Shown piece after piece: positions 60,684-64,000 of a stretch of 64,000 bases of DNA; the first letter of the stretch is position 1; every line of letters begins with the position of its first letter. Source of the DNA: CAZQFV01 sp964592645 (GTDB lineage Bacteria; Chloroflexota; Chloroflexia; DTKN01). The stretch is taken from assembly GCA_964592645.1 (NCBI GenBank), contig CAZQFV010000007.1, positions 1 to 64,000 of the forward strand, read 5' to 3'. The notes under the pieces are model-generated. The model made no database searches. It was not told the DNA's origin and worked only from the letters and a program-made list of their open reading frames with translations. The translations under genes and the position numbers were made by a program.

Positions 60684-63227
60684 TCATAGCCTTACCCTTT
60701 CCCCGGTCAAGGCGCGGGCCTCGGCCAAAGCCGCAGCCCGGATCGTCACCGGAAACCGCCCATGCAGGGGGCTGAGGCGCGCGCCGAGAGCCGAGGCGGC
60801 CCAAAAGACCCAGGCGAACGGGCGCATGAAACTGCTCAGTCCTGCCGCCTGGCGAAGTTCGGCCAGCGTGTCGTCGTCCCATCCTCCGCAGAGGGCGTAG
60901 AAGAAGGCAAAGAGCGGGAAAGAAGGGAGGATGCCCAGGAAGAAGATAAGCACGCTGCTGACCTGATCGCCATGCCAGAGCAGTCCGCCCAGGAAGCGCA
61001 GCACCCCGTAGTGCGCCGCCCCGGCCAGGATCGGCGCGGCCAGCGACTGCCAGAAGTAGAAGCGCTGCGGGAAACAGAGGCGGTGATTGACAAAGTAGGC
61101 GAGGATGTTCTTGGTCAGCAGGCCGACGAAGTAGGCGATGATCAGGGCGTTGACCTGGAAGCGTTCCAGGAGCAGCCAGGCCAGCACGATGCGGATGGCC
61201 TGCTCCATCGCCACCAGGGCGGTCTTGAGGTAGGGGCGATTGGCGGCCAACTGGGCGTTGTCTCCCACCCAGGAGGGGTACTGGATGGCCCCCCAAACGA
61301 TCAGGGGAACGGCGTAGAGTGCGGCGCGGGAGAACTCGGGGCCGGAGGCACCGAGGATGAAGCGGTCGGCCACTGCCAACAGCACGGCGCCGATAAAGGC
61401 GCTGACGACGCCCCCGTACTTGTAGCCCATCACCGTGTAGTACTGGCTGAGGGCCCGGCGTCCCCGGGAGATGGCCTCGCTGATGGCCGGCATTAGGTTG
61501 TTGTACAGCGTCTGCAGCACCTGGAAGGCAAAGATAAAGTTCTGGGCCAGCCCCCAGTTGCCCCAGATCTCGGCATAGTTGATCAGGCGGACCTGGGTGA
61601 TCCAGATCTCGGCGGCCTGGCCGGCGGTCCAGGCCACCGAGCCGAGCATCTCAAAGACGCCGAAGCGGAACGAGCTCTTGATCGTCGGCCAGTCGAAGTG
61701 GGCCAGGAAGAGGACCCGGGCGCTGTAGCCCAGGCGCCGGTAGAGCCAGAACCCCAGCAGAAAGGCCAGCAGCTCGCTTGTGTAGGCGGCGATGCCCAAC
61801 CCCAGGAGCCCGCCGGTGGCGGCGCCAAAGGCCGGATGGGCCTGGCCCCAGGCGTACATGCCCAGGACGATGGCCGGCTGGACCAGTATCGGCAGGAGCA
61901 CGTTCAGGGCCACGTCCTGGACCTGGGCATAGTCGAAGCGCTGCAGCCCGGTGAGGGCGTGGCGATAGACCTGGTAGAAGCCGGGGATTTGGATAAAGGT
62001 ATGGATGACGATGCTCCAGGCGTAGATGGCGTAGGCCGAATGGGGCACGGCGGTGCTGGCCAGCGCCACGACCAGGGCCACCTGGACGGCGCCGGAGAGG
62101 GCCTGCCACCAGACAAAGAGCTGCCCATAGAGGATGCCCCGGCGCGGGTCGCTGACGCGGTACTGGGAGAGGTACTTGATAAAGGCGGCGCTGGTGCCCA
62201 TATCGAAGAACCACCAGGCCACCTGGAAGAACTGGGTCACCCGGCCCCACAGGCCCAGGGCCTGGGCCGAGGGCAGGATGTACACCGGCAGAATGAGGTT
62301 CTGGTAGACAATCAGGGGGATGAAGAGGACCAGGCCCATCATCAGGGCCAGGAGGAACCCGCCCAGGGGCCGGTGAAAGCCGATATCCTCCCAGGCCGTC
62401 CCCTCCTCCCGGCGGGCGTACCGTTGCCGGTCGGCGACCAGGGCGTCGAGAGCCTCGGGATGGGCCCGGCTGTAGCGCCGCACCAGGACGAACGCCAGCG
62501 CCACGCCGGCCAGCAGCGCCGCGAGCAGGGCAAAGAGGAGGGTCCGCGCGTTGGCGTGCGGCACCGGCGAGGCGGGGTAATCGGCGAAAGGGAGGGGCGT
62601 TCGGCCGGCCGCCCGCACCACCAGGTGATAGACCAGGTAGTTGAAGTAGGCCCACTGCTGGATCTGCGGGTTGTCCTGTTCGTTCAGGAACGGGGTCAGG
62701 AGGAAGACCGTCCCCGACCCGACCTGAGCCCGCCCCAGGATGAGCTCGCCGGTCTGATACCCCTCGACCAGCGACTCCAGGGCGATTCCTTCCACGCGGG
62801 CCCGCTGGCGCACCTGCGGGGCGCTGTTCCAGAGGATCTCGCGCACCAGGGGGTCGTCGGCGCCGGGGGAGCGGTCGATGCTTAGCGAGTCGGTGAGGAC
62901 GGCCAGGGAAGACGACCCTCCCAGCAGCGCGGAGAGGTCGTTCGCGGAAACATCCGGCCCCAGCACCAGGACGAGGCCGCGGCCGGCCCGCACCTGGGCG
63001 GCCAGGCCGGAGGGGTCCGACACGGCGCCGTTGAGGACGAGCACATCGGCCTGGGCGGGGTCCTCGGCGCGGGCGAAATCGGCCAGCTCCAGGGCCTGGC
63101 GCAGTGCGCCGGGGGGACCGGCATAGTAGACGCGCAGCGGGCTCTCCGCGGCGGCCGGGATAGCGCCGAGCAGGAAGAGGATCAGCAGCAGGAGCCCTGT
63201 CAAGGACCAACGACGCCGCTTGCTCAT
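60684..63227 (-). CDS. Flippase-like membrane protein fused to an N-terminal amidotransferase-like domain
   Basis: 847 aa. Signal peptide (about 1-27) and an external alpha/beta domain (about 30-205) that looks like a class I glutamine-amidotransferase-like fold without obvious catalytic Cys (VLVLNGAVSDPSGLAAQVRAG, GTVFLLTPFLNE). One span (about 228-248) is followed by a 50-residue cytoplasmic piece and 12-14 spans from about 285 with the look of polysaccharide-flippase (Wzx/MurJ, MATE-like) proteins: FFDMGTSAAFIKYLSQYR, FYQVYRHALTGLQRFDYAQV, FRFGVFEMLGSVAWTAGQ, NLMPAISEAISRGRRALSQY. It probably moves a lipid-linked glycan across the membrane. No promoter of its own is obvious beyond twin TATAAT boxes at 63285-63298. 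Confidence 0.82.
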   Translation of the reverse strand: MSKRRRWSLTGLLLLILFLLGAIPAAAESPLRVYYAGPPGALRQALELADFARAEDPAQADVLVLNGAVSDPSGLAAQVRAGRGLVLVLGPDVSANDLSALLGGSSSLAVLTDSLSIDRSPGADDPLVREILWNSAPQVRQRARVEGIALESLVEGYQTGELILGRAQVGSGTVFLLTPFLNEQDNPQIQQWAYFNYLVYHLVVRAAGRTPLPFADYPASPVPHANARTLLFALLAALLAGVALAFVLVRRYSRAHPEALDALVADRQRYARREEGTAWEDIGFHRPLGGFLLALMMGLVLFIPLIVYQNLILPVYILPSAQALGLWGRVTQFFQVAWWFFDMGTSAAFIKYLSQYRVSDPRRGILYGQLFVWWQALSGAVQVALVVALASTAVPHSAYAIYAWSIVIHTFIQIPGFYQVYRHALTGLQRFDYAQVQDVALNVLLPILVQPAIVLGMYAWGQAHPAFGAATGGLLGLGIAAYTSELLAFLLGFWLYRRLGYSARVLFLAHFDWPTIKSSFRFGVFEMLGSVAWTAGQAAEIWITQVRLINYAEIWGNWGLAQNFIFAFQVLQTLYNNLMPAISEAISRGRRALSQYYTVMGYKYGGVVSAFIGAVLLAVADRFILGASGPEFSRAALYAVPLIVWGAIQYPSWVGDNAQLAANRPYLKTALVAMEQAIRIVLAWLLLERFQVNALIIAYFVGLLTKNILAYFVNHRLCFPQRFYFWQSLAAPILAGAAHYGVLRFLGGLLWHGDQVSSVLIFFLGILPSFPLFAFFYALCGGWDDDTLAELRQAAGLSSFMRPFAWVFWAASALGARLSPLHGRFPVTIRAAALAEARALTGERVRL

Positions 63228-63243
63228 ATCAAACCCGTGTCGA

Positions 63244-63272
63244 TTGACTTGGACGGACGCCTACAGTATACT
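63244..63272 (+). promoter_or_regulatory. Promoter for the ZIP transporter gene
   Basis: TTGACT (63244-63249), 17-bp spacer, TATACT (63267-63272), about 90 bp before the ATG at 63363. Between them on the minus strand are two TATAAT boxes 8 bp apart, probable -10 elements for the divergent flippase gene. Confidence 0.5.
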
Positions 63273-63362
63273 GTTCGCCAAGCTATTATACCATTATATC
63301 GGCCCGTGGTCCCCGGCAGTTGTGGAGATCTTCCCGGCCCGTCGACAAGGAGGTCTGTCCCT

Positions 63363-64000
63363 ATGGAGTGGCTCGCCCGACTCTCCCCCACCCTCCAGGC
63401 GCTGGTCGGGACAGGGTTCACCTGGTTTCTGACCGCGCTGGGGGCGTCTCTGGCCTTTTTCTTCCGCAGCGTGAACCGCAGGGTGCTCGACGCCATGCTG
63501 GGCTTTGCCGCCGGCGTAATGATCGCCGCCAGTTTTTGGTCGCTGCTGGCGCCGGCGATCGAGATGGCCGGCCGCTCCGGCCAGCTGCCATGGCTGGCGC
63601 CGCTGGTGGGGTTCCTGCTCGGCGGGCTCTTTCTCTGGGGCGTGGACAAGGTCCTGCCGCACCTGCACATCGGTTTCCCGACCTCCGAGGCCGAGGGGAT
63701 CAAGACCTCCTGGCAGCGCAGCCTGCTGCTGGTGCTGGCCGTTACCCTGCACAACATCCCCGAGGGGCTGGCGGTGGGGGTGGCCTTTGGCGCCCTGGGT
63801 GCCGGCCTGCCCACGGCCTCGCTGGCCGGGGCGGTGGCCCTGGCCCTGGGCATCGGCCTGCAGAACTTGCCCGAGGGCGCAGCCGTCTCCCTTCCCCTGC
63901 GCCGGGAGGGGGTCGCCCCGGCGCGGGCCTTTTGGTACGGCCAGCTCTCCGGCCTAGTCGAGCCGGTGGCCGGGGTGCTGGGCGCGGCCGCGGTGGTCTA
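63363..64000 (+). CDS. ZIP family metal transporter (partial, runs off the window)
   Basis: 212 aa visible; the gene continues past position 64000. ZIP features: GFAAGVMIAASFWSLLAPAI in span 2, a short loop LPHLHIGF, and the metal-binding spans 4 and 5, LVLAVTLHNIPEGLAVGVAF (HNxPEG) and LALGIGLQNLPEGAAVSLPL (QNxPEG, His replaced by Gln in the second motif, as in many ZIPs of the GufA/ZupT branch). It imports zinc, iron or manganese. acaaggaggt precedes the ATG. Confidence 0.93.
   Translation, partial: MEWLARLSPTLQALVGTGFTWFLTALGASLAFFFRSVNRRVLDAMLGFAAGVMIAASFWSLLAPAIEMAGRSGQLPWLAPLVGFLLGGLFLWGVDKVLPHLHIGFPTSEAEGIKTSWQRSLLLVLAVTLHNIPEGLAVGVAFGALGAGLPTASLAGAVALALGIGLQNLPEGAAVSLPLRREGVAPARAFWYGQLSGLVEPVAGVLGAAAVV

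Overview
This is a GC-rich (roughly two-thirds G+C, estimated by eye) bacterial chromosomal window with about 48 protein genes and no rRNA, tRNA, CRISPR array or phage. The gene set suggests a Chloroflexota bacterium of the Anaerolineae/Caldilineae type. It has a bacterial Elp3, giant cyclase-ATPase-TPR regulators, a baseplate-J-like membrane protein beside ruvX, PKD-domain surface proteins and many single-membrane lipoproteins. The assignment is inference from gene content and no marker gene was compared. Nearly every promoter found fits a standard sigma-70 pattern (TTGACA, about 17 bp, TATAAT or TACAAT).

Layout. 0-8.3 kb: cell-surface genes (an ABC-type solute-binding lipoprotein, a PKD/dockerin-like protein, a small lipoprotein, a membrane-anchored polysaccharide deacetylase and a large membrane glycosyltransferase-like protein). 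8.3-10.5 kb: an acetyltransferase, a broken TolB-like gene and a DUF4342 gene. 10.9-14.2 kb: parA-parB, class II aldolase and a GNAT gene. 14.2-16.8 kb: a four-gene ABC-2 exporter operon with its own winged-helix regulator. 17.1-23.6 kb: a PLP-dependent sulfur amino acid enzyme followed by a cyclase regulator split into separate genes. 23.6-30.2 kb: a terpenoid-type operon (prenyltransferase repeats, phytol/dolichol-kinase-like, MFS), a PP-loop tRNA-thiolation-like enzyme and two GT4 glycosyltransferases.

30.3-44 kb: an amidohydrolase fused to a CYTH domain, alaS, a baseplate-J-like protein, ruvX, rlmI, a sugar nucleotidyltransferase, an isochorismatase, an MFS exporter, a methyltransferase and elp3. 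44-45 kb is a scar where two truncated genes meet. 45-51.3 kb: uvrA, a DUF4203-like membrane protein, der and folP. 51.5-55.7 kb: an intact cyclase-cyclase-AAA-TPR giant. 56-58.7 kb: a radical-SAM operon with a consensus promoter and two operator-like palindromes. 58.9-64 kb: a zinc-ribbon membrane protein, a patatin-like lipase, a flippase fused to an amidotransferase-like domain, and a ZIP transporter cut by the window edge.

The most unusual content is the pair of regulators whose domain order (cyclase 1, cyclase 2, AAA ATPase, TPR) matches eukaryotic soluble adenylyl cyclase. One is intact. The other is broken into a catalytic gene flanked by two TPR genes that both begin at the same homologous residue. 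Also notable are the amidohydrolase-CYTH fusion, the radical-SAM operon, and palindromic repeats that supply the stop codons of convergent genes.
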